The notes: generated by a model not told the origin, from the letters alone. DNA of 64,000 nt from Shewanella subflava (GCF_025971955.1 NZ_JAPDMX010000028.1:62001-126000); one strand, 5' to 3'; shown: positions 1 to 10,069, counted from the stretch's first letter. Numbers and translations: made by a program.

Positions 1-384
1 GCTAAAGGCGGTTACGTACTTTCTGATTGTGAAGGCACTGCAGATGTGATTTTAATTGCGACAGGTAGTGAAGTGCAGCTTGCGCTAGATTCAGCGGTTG
101 CATTGACTAACGAAGGTAAGAAAGTGCGCGTAGTGTCTATGCCATCAACGAATGTGTTTGATAAGCAAGATGCGGCATACAAAGAGTCAGTGCTACCAAA
201 AGCGGTGACTAAGCGCGTCGCAATTGAAGCGGCTCACGTTGATTATTGGTACAAGTATGTGGGCTTTGGTGGTGACGTTGTAGGTATGACTACCTTCGGC
301 GAGTCAGCGCCAGGTGGCGATTTAATGAAGCACTTTGGCTTTACTGTTGAAAATGTGGTTAACAAAGTTAACGCATTAGCATAA
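1..384 (+). CDS. tkt: Transketolase, C-terminal fragment (5' end outside window)
   Basis: This is the last 127 residues of transketolase, the thiamine-diphosphate enzyme that moves two-carbon ketol units in the non-oxidative pentose phosphate pathway. The frame is open from base 1 and the stop is TAA at 382-384. The C-terminal domain is recognisable from [29 protein letters not shown] and the terminal GFTVENVV segment, all typical of bacterial TktA/TktB. A strong terminator follows at 451. It lies directly upstream of epd, pgk and fba, the usual gammaproteobacterial arrangement. The catalytic N-terminal and middle domains are outside the window. Confidence 0.96.
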   Translation, partial: AKGGYVLSDCEGTADVILIATGSEVQLALDSAVALTNEGKKVRVVSMPSTNVFDKQDAAYKESVLPKAVTKRVAIEAAHVDYWYKYVGFGGDVVGMTTFGESAPGGDLMKHFGFTVENVVNKVNALA

Positions 385-450
385 TAAACAGTTGAGTCAC
401 TTACACAAATTATCACTTATATGTTAAGTGTTTAATTGTGTATAATAAAA

Positions 451-485
451 CGGCCTACACATTGCGTGTGGGCCGTTTTTATTTT
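451..485 (+). terminator. Rho-independent terminator after tkt
   Basis: A 10-bp stem (CGGCCTACAC with GTGTGGGCCG, one G-T wobble) with a 5-base loop is followed by a run of T. It separates tkt transcription from epd. Confidence 0.9.
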
Positions 486-523
486 TCTGCCTTATTAACT
501 TATCTTTTTATGCTGGGAATGGA

Positions 524-1546
524 ATGATTCGAGTTGCAATAAATGGTTATGGTCGTATTGGCCGGTCTATTCTTAGAGCCCTGTATGAATCAGGTAAACG
601 CCAGCAGATTCAAATCGTTGCAATCAATGAGCTGGCTAAACCAGAAGCCATTTGTCACCTCACACAATACGATACCACCCATGGCCGTTTTCAACATCAA
701 GTCAGGTTGAAAGACAATCACCTTATCGTAGGTGATGATGCTATTTTATTACTTAATCAAGCCGATCCGAGTTTATTGCCATGGGGTGAGTTGGATATTG
801 ATATTGTTTACGAAGCTACGGGTAGCTTGAATGATCGCCAAGAATGCGAAATACATATTCAAGCAGGCGCTAAACAAGTTCTGATCTCTCATCCTTCTTC
901 AGCAGATGTGGATGGCACCATTGTGTATGGTGTTAATCACGATTTATTGCGCCCAGAGCATACCGTTGTGTCGAACGCGTCATGTACTACTAATTGTATT
1001 GTGCCGGTGATTGCAGTATTAGATAAGCATTTTGGTGTCAAAAGTGGCGCTATTACGACTATCCATTCAGCAATGAACGATCAACAAGTGATTGATGCTT
1101 ATCATGATGATTTACGCCGCACACGCGCAGCGGGTCAATCGATTATTCCGGTTGATACCAAACTTGCTCGAGGTATTGAACGCATATTACCGCATATGAA
1201 AGATATGTTTGAAGCTATTTCAGTACGTGTACCAACCATTAATGTGACCGCTATCGACCTGTCGGTCACCGTGGAAAAAAAGGTTGATATTGAGCAGGTT
1301 AATCACATGTTAGCCTTGGCTTCAAATGGCAGTTTTAATGGCATTTTAGGCTATACTGATGAGCCGCTAGTATCATGTGATTTTAATCATGATCCACGCT
1401 CGAGTATTGTCGATGGAACCCAAACCCGTGTCAGTGCCGGTCATTTGGTTAAATTACTTTTATGGTGTGACAATGAGTGGGGTTTTGCCAACCGCATGCT
1501 CGACACTAGCTTGGCGATGATTCAAGCTAAGCACTCTGGGCAATAA
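524..1546 (+). CDS. epd: D-erythrose-4-phosphate dehydrogenase
   Basis: A GAPDH-family enzyme that oxidises erythrose 4-phosphate to 4-phosphoerythronate with NAD+, the first step of the DXP-dependent pyridoxal phosphate route. The 340-residue length fits. The N-terminal Rossmann motif NGYGRIGRS (residues 7-15) binds NAD, and the active site SNASCTTNC places the catalytic cysteine at residue 154. The C-terminal [12 protein letters not shown] is conserved. Epd rather than GAPDH is preferred from its place between tkt and pgk (the classical epd-pgk-fba cluster) and from the second-domain sequence. Start ATG at 524. It probably shares a transcript with pgk, since no terminator is seen in between. 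Confidence 0.93.
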   Translation: MIRVAINGYGRIGRSILRALYESGKRQQIQIVAINELAKPEAICHLTQYDTTHGRFQHQVRLKDNHLIVGDDAILLLNQADPSLLPWGELDIDIVYEATGSLNDRQECEIHIQAGAKQVLISHPSSADVDGTIVYGVNHDLLRPEHTVVSNASCTTNCIVPVIAVLDKHFGVKSGAITTIHSAMNDQQVIDAYHDDLRRTRAAGQSIIPVDTKLARGIERILPHMKDMFEAISVRVPTINVTAIDLSVTVEKKVDIEQVNHMLALASNGSFNGILGYTDEPLVSCDFNHDPRSSIVDGTQTRVSAGHLVKLLLWCDNEWGFANRMLDTSLAMIQAKHSGQ

Positions 1547-1667
1547 TATATTGCCGTATTTAGTGCCTAAAACGTAAAGGCAACAAAGATTAATTAACCG
1601 TGGATGTTTGTCGGCGGTTTGTACCCATTTTGTTTTTTATTTTTACATTTATGAGGAAAGGCTAATT

Positions 1668-2846
1668 ATGGCAATTATCAATATGGTGGACTTAGATCTA
1701 CAAAATAAGCGTGTGCTTATTCGTGAAGATTTAAACGTACCTGTTAAAGATGGCGTCGTCACCAGTGATGCTCGTTTACGTGCAGCATTACCCACCATTA
1801 AACTGGCACTTGAAAAAGGTGCCGCAGTCATGGTGATGTCGCATTTAGGTCGCCCAACTGAGGGTGAGTTTAATGCAGAGTTTTCATTGCAACCTGTTGT
1901 GGATTATCTGGCAAAAGCACTTGATTGCCCAGTGCGTCTCGCTAATGAGTATCTTAATGGTGTGGATGCTAAAGTGGGTGAAGTGGTTGTTTTTGAAAAC
2001 GTACGCTTTAATCCCGGTGAGAAGAAAAACGATGAAGCCTTAGCGAAGAAAATGGCTGCACTATGTGATGTGTATGTCATGGATGCTTTTGGTACCGCAC
2101 ATCGCGCTCAAGCATCAACCCATGGTGTGGGTGTATATGCGCCTATCGCATGCGCAGGTCCTTTACTGGCTCAAGAATTAGATGCATTAGCTAAAGCCAT
2201 GGATAATCCAGCTCGTCCATTGGTGGCGATTGTTGGTGGTTCTAAAGTGTCCACTAAGCTGACAGTACTTGAAAGCTTATCGACTATTGTTGACCAACTA
2301 GTTGTGGGTGGCGGTATTGCAAACACCTTTATCGCAGCAGCTGGTTACAATGTGGGTAAATCATTATACGAAGCTGATTTACTTGATGAAGCAAAACGCT
2401 TAGTTGCTAATGCGCAAAGCCGTGGTGGCGATATTCCTGTGCCAACGGATGTTGTTGTTGCTAGCGAGTTTAGCCCGACGGCCACAGCAACCCTTAAATC
2501 GGTAAGTGATGTTTCTGATACTGATATGATTTTTGATATCGGCCCTGATAGCGCAGAAGCGTTAGCTAAAATTATCGAACAAGCTGGCACCATTGTGTGG
2601 AATGGTCCCGTGGGTGTATTTGAGTTCGATCAATTTGGTAAAGGGACAGAGCGCATTGCGATGGCGATAGCGGAATCAAAAGCTTTTTCTATTGCAGGCG
2701 GTGGCGACACCTTAGCGGCAGTGGATAAATACAATATCGCAGATAAAGTTTCCTATATTTCAACTGGCGGTGGTGCTTTCCTTGAGTTTCTTGAAGGTAA
2801 AAAGTTACCTGCAGTTGAAATGTTAGAGCAACGCGGCGCAAAATAA
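1668..2846 (+). CDS. pgk: Phosphoglycerate kinase
   Basis: Glycolytic/gluconeogenic enzyme that transfers phosphate between 1,3-bisphosphoglycerate and ADP. The 392 residues match the bacterial length. Seen motifs: the N-terminal substrate-binding [17 protein letters not shown], a central VGGSKVSTK, and the C-terminal nucleotide-binding GGGDTLAAV followed by [13 protein letters not shown]. The frame is open upstream to a TTG at 1608, but the ATG at 1668 is preferred because AGGAAAG lies at the right spacing (1653-1659) and [11 protein letters not shown] is the family N terminus. It sits between epd and fba. Confidence 0.97.
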   Translation: MAIINMVDLDLQNKRVLIREDLNVPVKDGVVTSDARLRAALPTIKLALEKGAAVMVMSHLGRPTEGEFNAEFSLQPVVDYLAKALDCPVRLANEYLNGVDAKVGEVVVFENVRFNPGEKKNDEALAKKMAALCDVYVMDAFGTAHRAQASTHGVGVYAPIACAGPLLAQELDALAKAMDNPARPLVAIVGGSKVSTKLTVLESLSTIVDQLVVGGGIANTFIAAAGYNVGKSLYEADLLDEAKRLVANAQSRGGDIPVPTDVVVASEFSPTATATLKSVSDVSDTDMIFDIGPDSAEALAKIIEQAGTIVWNGPVGVFEFDQFGKGTERIAMAIAESKAFSIAGGGDTLAAVDKYNIADKVSYISTGGGAFLEFLEGKKLPAVEMLEQRGAK

Positions 2847-2883
2847 GCGTCAAGCGACAAAATAATAATTATTAGAAAAAACC

Positions 2884-2917
2884 GTTCCTTAAACTGCTTT
2901 TTTGCGGTTTAAGGAAT
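2884..2917. other. Hairpin between pgk and fba
   Basis: An inverted repeat with a 13-bp stem (TTCCTTAAACTGC with GCGGTTTAAGGAA, one wobble) and a T-rich loop. No T run follows on the plus strand, so it looks more like a partial attenuator or RNA-processing/stability element within the epd-pgk-fba transcript than a full terminator. Confidence 0.6.
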
Positions 2918-2979
2918 ATAAAAATCCATCCAAAACATAGCGACCTAGGTGAGTAATCACCCTATAATTGGAGAACAAA

Positions 2980-4047
2980 ATGGCTCTTATCTCTCTACGA
3001 CAAATGCTAGACCATGCTGCAGAGCACGGTTATGGCGTACCGGCTTTCAACGTAAACAACCTTGAGCAAATGCGTGCGATTATGCAAGCTGCTGAAGCAA
3101 CTGACAGCCCTGTTATCGTACAAGCATCTGCAGGGGCGCGTAAGTATGCTCGTCCTCAGTTTTTAAAGTATTTGATGGCTGCCGCGCTTGAGCAGTATCC
3201 TGATATCCCAGTGTGTATTCACCAAGATCACGGCACCGATCCCGATATCTGCCAGCGTTCTATTCAGCTAGGTATGTCATCAGTGATGATGGACGGTTCA
3301 TTAATGGCTGATGGTAAAACCCCTGCATCGTATGAGTACAACGTGGATGTTACCCGTCGTACTGTTGCTTTTGCACATGCCTGTGGTGTGTCAGTAGAAG
3401 GTGAGATCGGCTGTTTAGGTAGTTTAGAAACCGGTATGGCGGGTGAAGAAGATGGTGTGGGTGCCGAAGGTATTTTAAGCCATGATCAACTGTTAACTAC
3501 ACCTGAAGAAGCGGCGCGTTTTGTGGCCGATACTCATGTTGATGCACTTGCGATTGCAATTGGTACCAGCCATGGCGCCTACAAATTCAGCCGTAAACCA
3601 ACCGGTGATGTATTACGTATAGATCGCATTAAAGAAATCCATGCACGTATTCCTAACACTCACTTGGTTATGCATGGCTCATCTTCTGTGCCACAAGAAT
3701 GGCTAAAGATTATCAATCAATACGGTGGTGCTATCCCTGAGACTTACGGTGTTCCTTTAGAGGAAATCGTTGAAGGTATTAAGCATGGCGTGCGTAAAGT
3801 TAACATTGATACCGACCTGCGTTTGGCATCTACCGGTGCTGTGCGTAAATTCTTAGCAGAAAACCCAGCAGAATTTGATCCGCGTAAATTCTTAAAAGCA
3901 TCAATGGAAGCCATGGCTGACATTTGTACTACACGCTATGAAGCATTTGGTTGTGCGGGTATGGGTTCTAAAATCAAGCCTAAGTCTTTACAAGCTATGT
4001 ATAAAGCGTATCAATCTGGTGAGTTAGATCCAAAGATCAATAACTAA
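2980..4047 (+). CDS. fba: Fructose-bisphosphate aldolase, class II
   Basis: Zinc-dependent aldolase that cleaves fructose 1,6-bisphosphate to glyceraldehyde 3-phosphate and dihydroxyacetone phosphate. The 355-residue protein is of the Calvin-cycle type (CbbA-like): [11 protein letters not shown] near the N terminus, [10 protein letters not shown] with the catalytic Asp and zinc His, [23 protein letters not shown] and HGSSSVP. A TTG at 2968 also opens the frame, but GGAG at 2970-2973 sits correctly in front of ATG 2980, so that start is used. It is the last gene of the cluster; a terminator follows at 4101. Confidence 0.96.
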   Translation: MALISLRQMLDHAAEHGYGVPAFNVNNLEQMRAIMQAAEATDSPVIVQASAGARKYARPQFLKYLMAAALEQYPDIPVCIHQDHGTDPDICQRSIQLGMSSVMMDGSLMADGKTPASYEYNVDVTRRTVAFAHACGVSVEGEIGCLGSLETGMAGEEDGVGAEGILSHDQLLTTPEEAARFVADTHVDALAIAIGTSHGAYKFSRKPTGDVLRIDRIKEIHARIPNTHLVMHGSSSVPQEWLKIINQYGGAIPETYGVPLEEIVEGIKHGVRKVNIDTDLRLASTGAVRKFLAENPAEFDPRKFLKASMEAMADICTTRYEAFGCAGMGSKIKPKSLQAMYKAYQSGELDPKINN

Positions 4048-4100
4048 TCGCCAGTTAATATACCAATCAACATCTCATTACTGAGTGTTCGTTTCTATTT

Positions 4101-4135
4101 AAGCCCGTATAACGTCAGTTAAGCGGGCTTTTTAA
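4101..4135 (+). terminator. Terminator after fba
   Basis: A 7-bp stem (AAGCCCG with CGGGCTT) is followed by TTTAATTTT. The first copy of the dispersed element begins immediately at its T tract. Confidence 0.8.
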
Positions 4136-4376
4136 TTTTCAGCCCTAAACCTCCGATTCCAGTAGATGGTCATCATCAATTAGGCTCTGCCTGAATTACG
4201 TTCAATAGCTGATTAACTCAAGTAATGCGTGTGCTTTACTAATGGTGTGGTACAAGCTTCTAAATCTGGGATGATTTTGTAGCACCTATAGGGATATATT
4301 TACGGCGTCTTGTTAACGCACGTTAGGAAAGCGCCCTTTTAGGGAGTGATATCAAATCCACCGTCTTCAGAAGGTG
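4135..4376 (+). repeat. Dispersed intergenic element, copy 1 (about 242 bp)
   Basis: This non-coding stretch aligns along its whole length with 10069-10338 and 17057-17300. Shared blocks include ATTTTCAGCC at the left edge, ATCATCAATTAGG, GGTACAAGCTTCTAAATC, ACGGCGTCTTGTTAA, AGGGAGTGATATCAAA and a right-end hairpin with a TTCA loop. This copy has the most substitutions: the left palindrome is largely lost and the right one is imperfect (CCACCGTCTTCAGAAGGTG). No ORF is present. It fills most of the 515-base gap between fba and the MATE gene; the rest (4377-4562) shows nothing beyond a possible promoter. The features resemble a decayed non-autonomous IS200/IS605-type element, which is an inference. 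Confidence 0.85.
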
Positions 4377-4562
4377 AATTCATTACTTGAAAGTTTACTA
4401 CCAAATCTGTTGTATATTCATACAAAATGGCGCATCATCGCCGCCCTTAAAATATTGTCTTAATATTGGCTGACAGCTCAATCACTCTAACGTGAGGTTG
4501 TGCTAGTGGCTGCGGCACAATGTAGTTAAATTTGTTTTTTATATTGTTAAAGTGACTTAGTT

Positions 4563-5912
4563 ATGCAAACAACAACAGATAAACCCCTTAAGCTTTTTGC
4601 CTTAACCTGGCCATTGTTTATTGATTTTGCGCTGCACTTTCTGACCGCGGCGTTAAACACATTTATGATAAGCCATGTTTCTTACCAAGGCGTTGCGGCA
4701 TTATCTGTTGGCAATATGGTCTTTGAGTTAGCGATTACCCTATTTAGCTTTGTCAGTATCGGTGCCAGCGTTGTTATTACTCAGTACTTAGGGGCTAAGA
4801 ATAAACAAGCAGCTAGAGATGTAGTTTACTCATCAATTGGATTTAATTTAGGGGTGGGTGTGGTTGCTGCAGCGGGGATCATTGCTGGTGCAAGTACCAT
4901 TTTGTATTTAATGAATTTACCTGAACACCTATTGGCTGACGGTAAGTTGTATTTGCAAATTGTTGGCCTGTGCCTGATACCTGAAGCCGTTGCCATGTGC
5001 ATAGCAGGAGCAATGCGCGCCCATGGGCATACCCAGCAAGCAATGTGGGTAACATTGGCGATGAATGTCATTACCTTCAGTGGAAATTTATTGCTTTTAT
5101 ATGGCTGGTTCGGTTTGCCACAAATGGGCGTAGCAGGTGTTGCAATTAGCACGGTTACAGGTCGAATTATTGGCATGTGTATCATGCTATTTTTGTTTGT
5201 TCGTTATACCGGTATCCACCTTCACATTCCTTCCATTGTTAAACCGCAATGGAAAATGCTTAAAAAAGTATTCCATATTGGTCTGCCAGCAGCGGGTGAG
5301 AATTTGTCTTGGATGCTGCAATTTTTGGTGGTGACCTCTTTTGTCGGTTTGATGGGTGATAAAGCATTAGCTGCACAATCCTTGTATTTTCAGATCTGTA
5401 TGTTCATTTTGCTGTTTGGTTTGTCTATCGGCATCGGCAACGAAATTATCATCGGTCATTTGGTTGGAGCAAAGGCGATTAAGGCCGCTGAGGCGCAATT
5501 ATATCGCGCCTTAAAAATAGGCCTAATCGTCACCACTTCCGTGGCAGCATTAGCAGCGATATATGGCGAATACCTTGTATCGTGGTTTACCGATGAGAAG
5601 GATGTATTACAACTGGTTGCGCCTTTGTTTATTTTAACGTTATTTATGGAGCCCGGTCGTACCTTTAACCTTGTGGTGATAAATGCTTTACGCGCCAGTG
5701 GTGATGCCAAATATCCATTCTTTGTTGGCGTGTTTTCCATGTGGTGTATTGCCGTTCCCGGAGCATATTGGCTTGGTGTGCATTTAGACTATGGGCTTGT
5801 CGGTGTTTGGGCTGCTTTAGCTATTGATGAGTGGGTGAGAGGGCTTGCAATGCTTTGGCGTTGGCGCAGTGGTCGCTGGCAAACTAAAAGCTTAGTGCTG
5901 GAGCATCCTTAA
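4563..5912 (+). CDS. MATE family efflux transporter
   Basis: An inner-membrane multidrug/toxin exporter of the MATE (MOP) superfamily, 449 residues, expected to have 12 membrane helices and to be driven by Na+ or H+. The two-fold repeat is visible: the N half begins LFALTWPLFIDFALHFLTAALNTFMIS with ASVVITQYLGAKN, and the second half begins KVFHIGLPAAGENLSWM with IGNEIIIGHLVGA. The substrate cannot be told from sequence. Start ATG at 4563; no strong ribosome-binding site. It is monocistronic and preceded by the dispersed element. Confidence 0.92.
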   Translation: MQTTTDKPLKLFALTWPLFIDFALHFLTAALNTFMISHVSYQGVAALSVGNMVFELAITLFSFVSIGASVVITQYLGAKNKQAARDVVYSSIGFNLGVGVVAAAGIIAGASTILYLMNLPEHLLADGKLYLQIVGLCLIPEAVAMCIAGAMRAHGHTQQAMWVTLAMNVITFSGNLLLLYGWFGLPQMGVAGVAISTVTGRIIGMCIMLFLFVRYTGIHLHIPSIVKPQWKMLKKVFHIGLPAAGENLSWMLQFLVVTSFVGLMGDKALAAQSLYFQICMFILLFGLSIGIGNEIIIGHLVGAKAIKAAEAQLYRALKIGLIVTTSVAALAAIYGEYLVSWFTDEKDVLQLVAPLFILTLFMEPGRTFNLVVINALRASGDAKYPFFVGVFSMWCIAVPGAYWLGVHLDYGLVGVWAALAIDEWVRGLAMLWRWRSGRWQTKSLVLEHP

Positions 5913-6024
5913 CCCCTAAAGTATATTCGGTTTGCTTAGTGTTGAGTTTTTCATTTTGGTCACGAAAGTGTTAACATGCCCGCGATTTTGAGGGGATTAA
6001 TTGTTAAATAAAGGATCGGACAAC

Positions 6025-6765
6025 ATGAGAAAGTTACTATTAACTGCTGCAATATCATTGGTAATGCCATGTACAGCCTTTGCCGGTGCAGACTTTGTCG
6101 AAGGTGATAAAACATTTGCTGCAGATGCTGAATTAGGGGCAACCTTAACCACGGGTAACACGGATACTTCATCTTATAAAGCGCGTTTGGATATGAAGCA
6201 TGAGCTAGGTAATTGGGAAAACCAATACTTACTTGAAGGGCTTTATAAAGAAGATACTAAAGAAGTGACTGCGAAGCGTTTCTTTGCTGGTGTTCAGGGT
6301 GATTATCAAATTAACGAACTCAGCTACCTGTTTGCCAATACCAACTACGAATTAGATCCTTTTACCGGTTACGATTTTACTTCCACGACATCAGCGGGTT
6401 ATGGTCATCGATTCATTGATACTGCTGATACTTCTTTAAAAGCGGAAATCGGTCCTGGTTATATTTATCAACGTTTAGATACTGAAACTGCCTTAATTGA
6501 AGGTTATGAGTCTACCGACAGTGTGGTTGCCCACGGCGTGGTAAACTTCCAGACTAAAATCAGTGATTCATCAAAGTTTCAACAACGTTTTGTTGCCGAC
6601 TGGGGGGAAAAATTAGATGCCCGTTCTGAAACCTCTTTGACAGCGAGTATTGTTGGCGCCTTGGCAATGAAGTTTGCTGTGATAGTGCGTTATAACAGCG
6701 AGCCATTAGAAGGCAAAGAAAGCACAGATACTGAAACCAACATGACACTGCTTTATTCATTCTAG
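6025..6765 (+). CDS. DUF481 outer-membrane protein (YdiY-like)
   Basis: A 246-residue predicted outer-membrane beta-barrel of the DUF481 family, whose members are described as salt- or acid-induced outer-membrane proteins of unclear function. It has a signal peptide (MRKLLLTAAISLVMP, cleavage after ...TAFA), then ADAELGATLTTGNTDTSSYKA, the characteristic family opening, followed by alternating barrel-like strands and a C-terminal aromatic residue (LLYSF), the usual outer-membrane assembly signal. A TTG at 6001 also opens the frame; ATG 6025 is chosen for its AAAGGA site (6009-6014 region) and the signal peptide it gives. Confidence 0.85.
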   Translation: MRKLLLTAAISLVMPCTAFAGADFVEGDKTFAADAELGATLTTGNTDTSSYKARLDMKHELGNWENQYLLEGLYKEDTKEVTAKRFFAGVQGDYQINELSYLFANTNYELDPFTGYDFTSTTSAGYGHRFIDTADTSLKAEIGPGYIYQRLDTETALIEGYESTDSVVAHGVVNFQTKISDSSKFQQRFVADWGEKLDARSETSLTASIVGALAMKFAVIVRYNSEPLEGKESTDTETNMTLLYSF

Positions 6766-6785
6766 TTTTGTTGTTGGATTATGCG

Positions 6786-6827
6786 AGGGCCTGTGTGCAG
6801 TTTTCACTTGCATTGCAAACAGGCCCT
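6786..6827. terminator. Hairpin between convergent genes
   Basis: A 9-bp perfect stem (AGGGCCTGT with ACAGGCCCT) encloses a second small TGCA-rich stem. No clear T run follows on either strand. It lies between the converging DUF481 and DUF4097 genes, so a bidirectional terminator is likely but unproven. Confidence 0.5.
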
Positions 6828-6854
6828 AGAGTTAATCAGCCCTAACATTAAGTG

Positions 6855-7823
6855 TTATTTTGATGCCTTGAGCAGTGCTATTTTACCGCTAACCGTGTTT
6901 ATTTTTATGTTTCCTTTTGCATTTCCGGTGTTGAACTTTAGCTTTGCTGAGAGTGAATAAGCTTGTTTGATAGGTTGGTCTTGGGTGAGTTGGTTGTTTA
7001 ATCTGCCATTTGCTGCGCCGTCAATGTTAAACGCGGCATTGGGCATTGTGTGAAAGGTTAATGTGACATCAGCACTGATGGTGTCAAAAAATGCATCCGA
7101 AATTGCGTCACTTAAGGCCAGTTCAATATCACCGCTAATGCTGACTGTATTGATTTTTTCTACGCTAAGGTGTGTTCCTGTGATGTCTCCTGAAACACTG
7201 TTTATGGCTAGGTCAGTTACTTTGCTTGCTTTAGATAGAATGTTGCCGCTGACGACTCGATACGTCGCCTTACCGCTTGTATGGGTGTCAGTAATCTCAC
7301 CTGATATAGATTCCAGGTTGACAGTGCCGTTTAAATGTTGAGCATTGATAGACCCCGATTTCGAATTTAACTGTATTTCCCCCGTTAAATTCTCTGCTTT
7401 GATATTGCCGCTCACTAATGCGATGTTAATGTTACCATTTAGCTGTTTTACTTGGTAATTTGCCGATATACCTGTTGCATTTAATTGGGTGTTGTTTGGG
7501 ATGAAAATCACTAGGTTAGAACCTGATTTATTTTTGCTGCTATAACTTTTAGGTAGAGTATCTTCAATGATCAGTGTATTGCCTTGTTGCTCAAAAATGA
7601 ATCCTTGCGATAATTCATCCCGTTGGCCTTTGACGCTCACACTATTGTTGTTCCAACCTATTATTTCGACATGACCACGTTGAACTTCCAGCTCAATATT
7701 GGGCTGGTTTATGAGATCTAAGGTTTGCTCCACATTTATTGCCGCAAATACCATCGGCGATACCAGTAAAATGCTGACACTTAAAATAAAAGTCGCCGCT
7801 AACTTTTTAAGTTTGTTGTTCAT
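6855..7823 (-). CDS. Secreted DUF4097-type beta-repeat protein
   Basis: A 322-residue protein with an N-terminal signal peptide (charged MNNKLKKL, hydrophobic core, cleavage near VFAA). The rest consists of short repeating beta-strand units such as SGNIKAENLTGEIQLNSKSGSI and SGEITDTHTSGKATYRVVSGNI, the right-handed beta-helix pattern of the DUF4097 family. The family's function is poorly known; it probably acts in the periplasm or at the cell envelope. Translation start is well supported: AAGGAGGG precedes the ATG by a normal spacing. It is divergent from the chemoreceptor gene. Confidence 0.8.
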   Translation of the reverse strand: MNNKLKKLAATFILSVSILLVSPMVFAAINVEQTLDLINQPNIELEVQRGHVEIIGWNNNSVSVKGQRDELSQGFIFEQQGNTLIIEDTLPKSYSSKNKSGSNLVIFIPNNTQLNATGISANYQVKQLNGNINIALVSGNIKAENLTGEIQLNSKSGSINAQHLNGTVNLESISGEITDTHTSGKATYRVVSGNILSKASKVTDLAINSVSGDITGTHLSVEKINTVSISGDIELALSDAISDAFFDTISADVTLTFHTMPNAAFNIDGAANGRLNNQLTQDQPIKQAYSLSAKLKFNTGNAKGNIKINTVSGKIALLKASK

Positions 7824-8155
7824 ATCATCCCTCCTTGCAATGAAACTGTTATGTTTAACATCTGTGTAGCAGCCATTGACAAAGATGATGTCGTTTATGC
7901 ATAACAGTCAATATCAATACCATCTCATGTTTTTGACCTTACGGCATTCACTACTAATTTTTTCAGCCTTTAGTTTTAATTTTGACCGCCGATAATTCAG
8001 TTAACAGCAATGTTCGATTGATTTTTTTTCGTTGTATGATTCGCTTATATGCCTAAAAACGACTATATATTAACAATAAACTTTAACTAAAAACGTTAAC
8101 TAAAAACTTTAACTAAAACACGTTAAAAAATAACTTTAGATAAGAAGGGTACTTT
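7824..8155. promoter_or_regulatory. Divergent intergenic region with inverted repeat
   Basis: About 330 bases between the DUF4097 gene (minus) and the chemoreceptor (plus). It holds the strong ribosome-binding site of the former, an exact 9-bp inverted repeat (ACTGTTATG at 7845-7853 and CATAACAGT at 7900-7908), and a 13-bp tandem repeat near 8081. Promoters must lie here in both directions, but no confident -35/-10 pair was identified. Confidence 0.5.
8081..8126 (+). repeat. 13-bp tandem repeat in chemoreceptor leader
   Basis: Three consecutive 13-base units, CTTTAACTAAAAA (8081), CGTTAACTAAAAA (8094) and CTTTAACTAAAAC (8107), followed by a partial ACGTTAA unit. They lie about 30 to 75 bases upstream of the MCP start codon. 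They could be a repeated regulator site or a slippage-prone spacer. Confidence 0.75.
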
Positions 8156-10018
8156 ATGTTGATCCGTTCTAAGCTGGTGTTAAGTGCCGTAGTGTCAATT
8201 TCCGCGCTGGTGGCGATGTTTGCTTTACAAAAATACACGGTAAATATTCAACAAAAATTGTCTACAGCCACAACAAGTGTGATGGAAATTGAAAAAGAAA
8301 TTTTTTCACTTAGAAAAGAAGAGAAAGATTTCTTAACGAGGTTAGATCTGGTTTATCTTGACAAGCATCAACAGAATTATGCCGATTTAGTGGTGTTATT
8401 TAATGATGTTGAGCAGGTGTTGAACGATCGAAACATTCCCACAAACGCACTCGATGGCGTAAGAAATAGCGTTAATCTTTATCTGGAAGCATTCAATGAT
8501 ATTGTGGATTTGCAGAAAGAAATTGGTTTAACTCCAAAAACAGGTTTATATGGCCAGTTAAGAGAGGCCGTACATAATGTTGAATCGATTTTAGATGCAA
8601 ATAATGAAGATGCATTATTAGTCGTCATGTTGCAACTTAGACGTAATGAAAAAGACTTCATGCTTCGCAACGATATTAAGTACAACGACAGTTTTAAAGA
8701 CAATATTGCAAAGTTCAAACAAGCGGTGAATAACGCCTATTTACCCTCTGAGGTGAAATCGCAATTACAAAGCAATATTGAGCAATACCAACAAGCTTTC
8801 CAAGCTCTAGTACATAAAAAGCAAGAGTTTGGCTTATCTGAAACTAGCGGTAAGATGAAACAGCTTCGAGATGCGATATATCAAACAGATGCTGATAGAG
8901 AATTGCTCCACGATCAAACCTTAGCTGAAATTCAAGCAGCAGAGGATAATGGGACTTATTTGGGCGGCGGCATATTTTTACTTATCGCGTTAGCCCTGTC
9001 TATTTTCACTTATTATATAATTCGCAGTATTATTACTCCGGTGGAAAATATTACCCGTATTATTTCAAGTATTGAAAAAACCAAAGATTTGACCATACGT
9101 TGTGATACTACTGGTGATGATGAGTTATCACTCATTGCAATTCACTTTAACAGTATGGTGGGGTCATTTCAGGATTTGATTGAGCAAGTTAACGAAGCCG
9201 TAGATGCAATGAATTTTTCATGCCATGAGTTGTCAAAAAATGCCAATGTCGCCTCTGAGGGGGTATTAAGACAACTAAGTGAAACCGACATGGTTGCCAC
9301 AGCGATAACGGAAATGGGCGCCACCATTGATGAAATTGCTAAAAATACTGAGTTAGCAGCCTTAAAAGCAAGTCAGACCAATGACAACGCGAGAACAGGC
9401 CAAAGGGGAGTAGAAGAAACCATCGCTAAAATTGAACTGTTAGCGAGCCAGTTAAATGATTCTTCAATAGTTGTGGCGGAATTAGAGCAGGACAGTAAAA
9501 CGATTGGCAGTGTTTTAGATGTGATCCGCGGCATTGCGGAGCAAACCAATTTGTTAGCGTTAAATGCGGCGATTGAAGCGGCAAGAGCGGGCGAACAGGG
9601 CCGAGGTTTTGCGGTTGTTGCAGATGAGGTGCGCAGTCTTGCGATGCGAACTCAAGAGTCAACTGAAGAAATTTCGGGGATTATTAGCACCTTGCAAACT
9701 CGTACACGTTCTATTGTTCAGTTAATGGAAACCAGCCAAAGACAAGGTGCTGAAAGTGCTGAACAAGCTGCTAGTGCGGGCACCTTACTTCGTCAAATTA
9801 ACGATGATGTTAACAATATTATGGATATGAGCACTCAAATTGCTGCGGCGATTGAAGAACAAAGTATGGTGGCTGCAGAAGTGAACAAAAATGTGGTGGT
9901 TATTCGTGATATTGCCGATGAATCATCGCATGCCTCTGAAGAAAATGCGGCAGCGTCAGAAGATTTACGCATTCGTGCTGCGGGTTTACACAAGTCTGTT
10001 AGTGTATTTAAAGTGTAA
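8156..10018 (+). CDS. Methyl-accepting chemotaxis protein with HBM sensor domain
   Basis: A 620-residue transmembrane chemoreceptor. A membrane helix at about residues 8-27 is followed by a periplasmic, all-helical ligand domain with two similar halves (EIFSLRKEEKDFLTRLDLVYLD and LQLRRNEKDFMLRNDIKYND), the hallmark of the helical bimodular (HBM) domain that binds organic acids in McpS of Pseudomonas. A second membrane helix lies near residues 265-290, then a HAMP domain and the cytoplasmic signalling domain with the conserved hairpin tip EQTNLLALNAAIEAARAGE around residues 462-480. It should control CheA kinase activity; the ligand here is unknown. AGAAGGG precedes the ATG. A terminator follows at 10041. 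Confidence 0.93.
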   Translation: MLIRSKLVLSAVVSISALVAMFALQKYTVNIQQKLSTATTSVMEIEKEIFSLRKEEKDFLTRLDLVYLDKHQQNYADLVVLFNDVEQVLNDRNIPTNALDGVRNSVNLYLEAFNDIVDLQKEIGLTPKTGLYGQLREAVHNVESILDANNEDALLVVMLQLRRNEKDFMLRNDIKYNDSFKDNIAKFKQAVNNAYLPSEVKSQLQSNIEQYQQAFQALVHKKQEFGLSETSGKMKQLRDAIYQTDADRELLHDQTLAEIQAAEDNGTYLGGGIFLLIALALSIFTYYIIRSIITPVENITRIISSIEKTKDLTIRCDTTGDDELSLIAIHFNSMVGSFQDLIEQVNEAVDAMNFSCHELSKNANVASEGVLRQLSETDMVATAITEMGATIDEIAKNTELAALKASQTNDNARTGQRGVEETIAKIELLASQLNDSSIVVAELEQDSKTIGSVLDVIRGIAEQTNLLALNAAIEAARAGEQGRGFAVVADEVRSLAMRTQESTEEISGIISTLQTRTRSIVQLMETSQRQGAESAEQAASAGTLLRQINDDVNNIMDMSTQIAAAIEEQSMVAAEVNKNVVVIRDIADESSHASEENAAASEDLRIRAAGLHKSVSVFKV

Positions 10019-10040
10019 CGTTGGTGATAAAAGATATAAA

Positions 10041-10069
10041 AAACCTAACCCACAAGTTAGGTTTTTTTA
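10041..10069 (+). terminator. Terminator after chemoreceptor gene
   Basis: A 9-bp stem (AAACCTAAC with GTTAGGTTT) followed by TTTTTT. The second copy of the dispersed element starts right at the end of this T run. Confidence 0.9.

Noticed and set aside
4826..5185. A 119-codon minus-strand ORF inside the MATE gene.
   Set aside because: It is a shadow of a well-supported membrane transporter reading frame.
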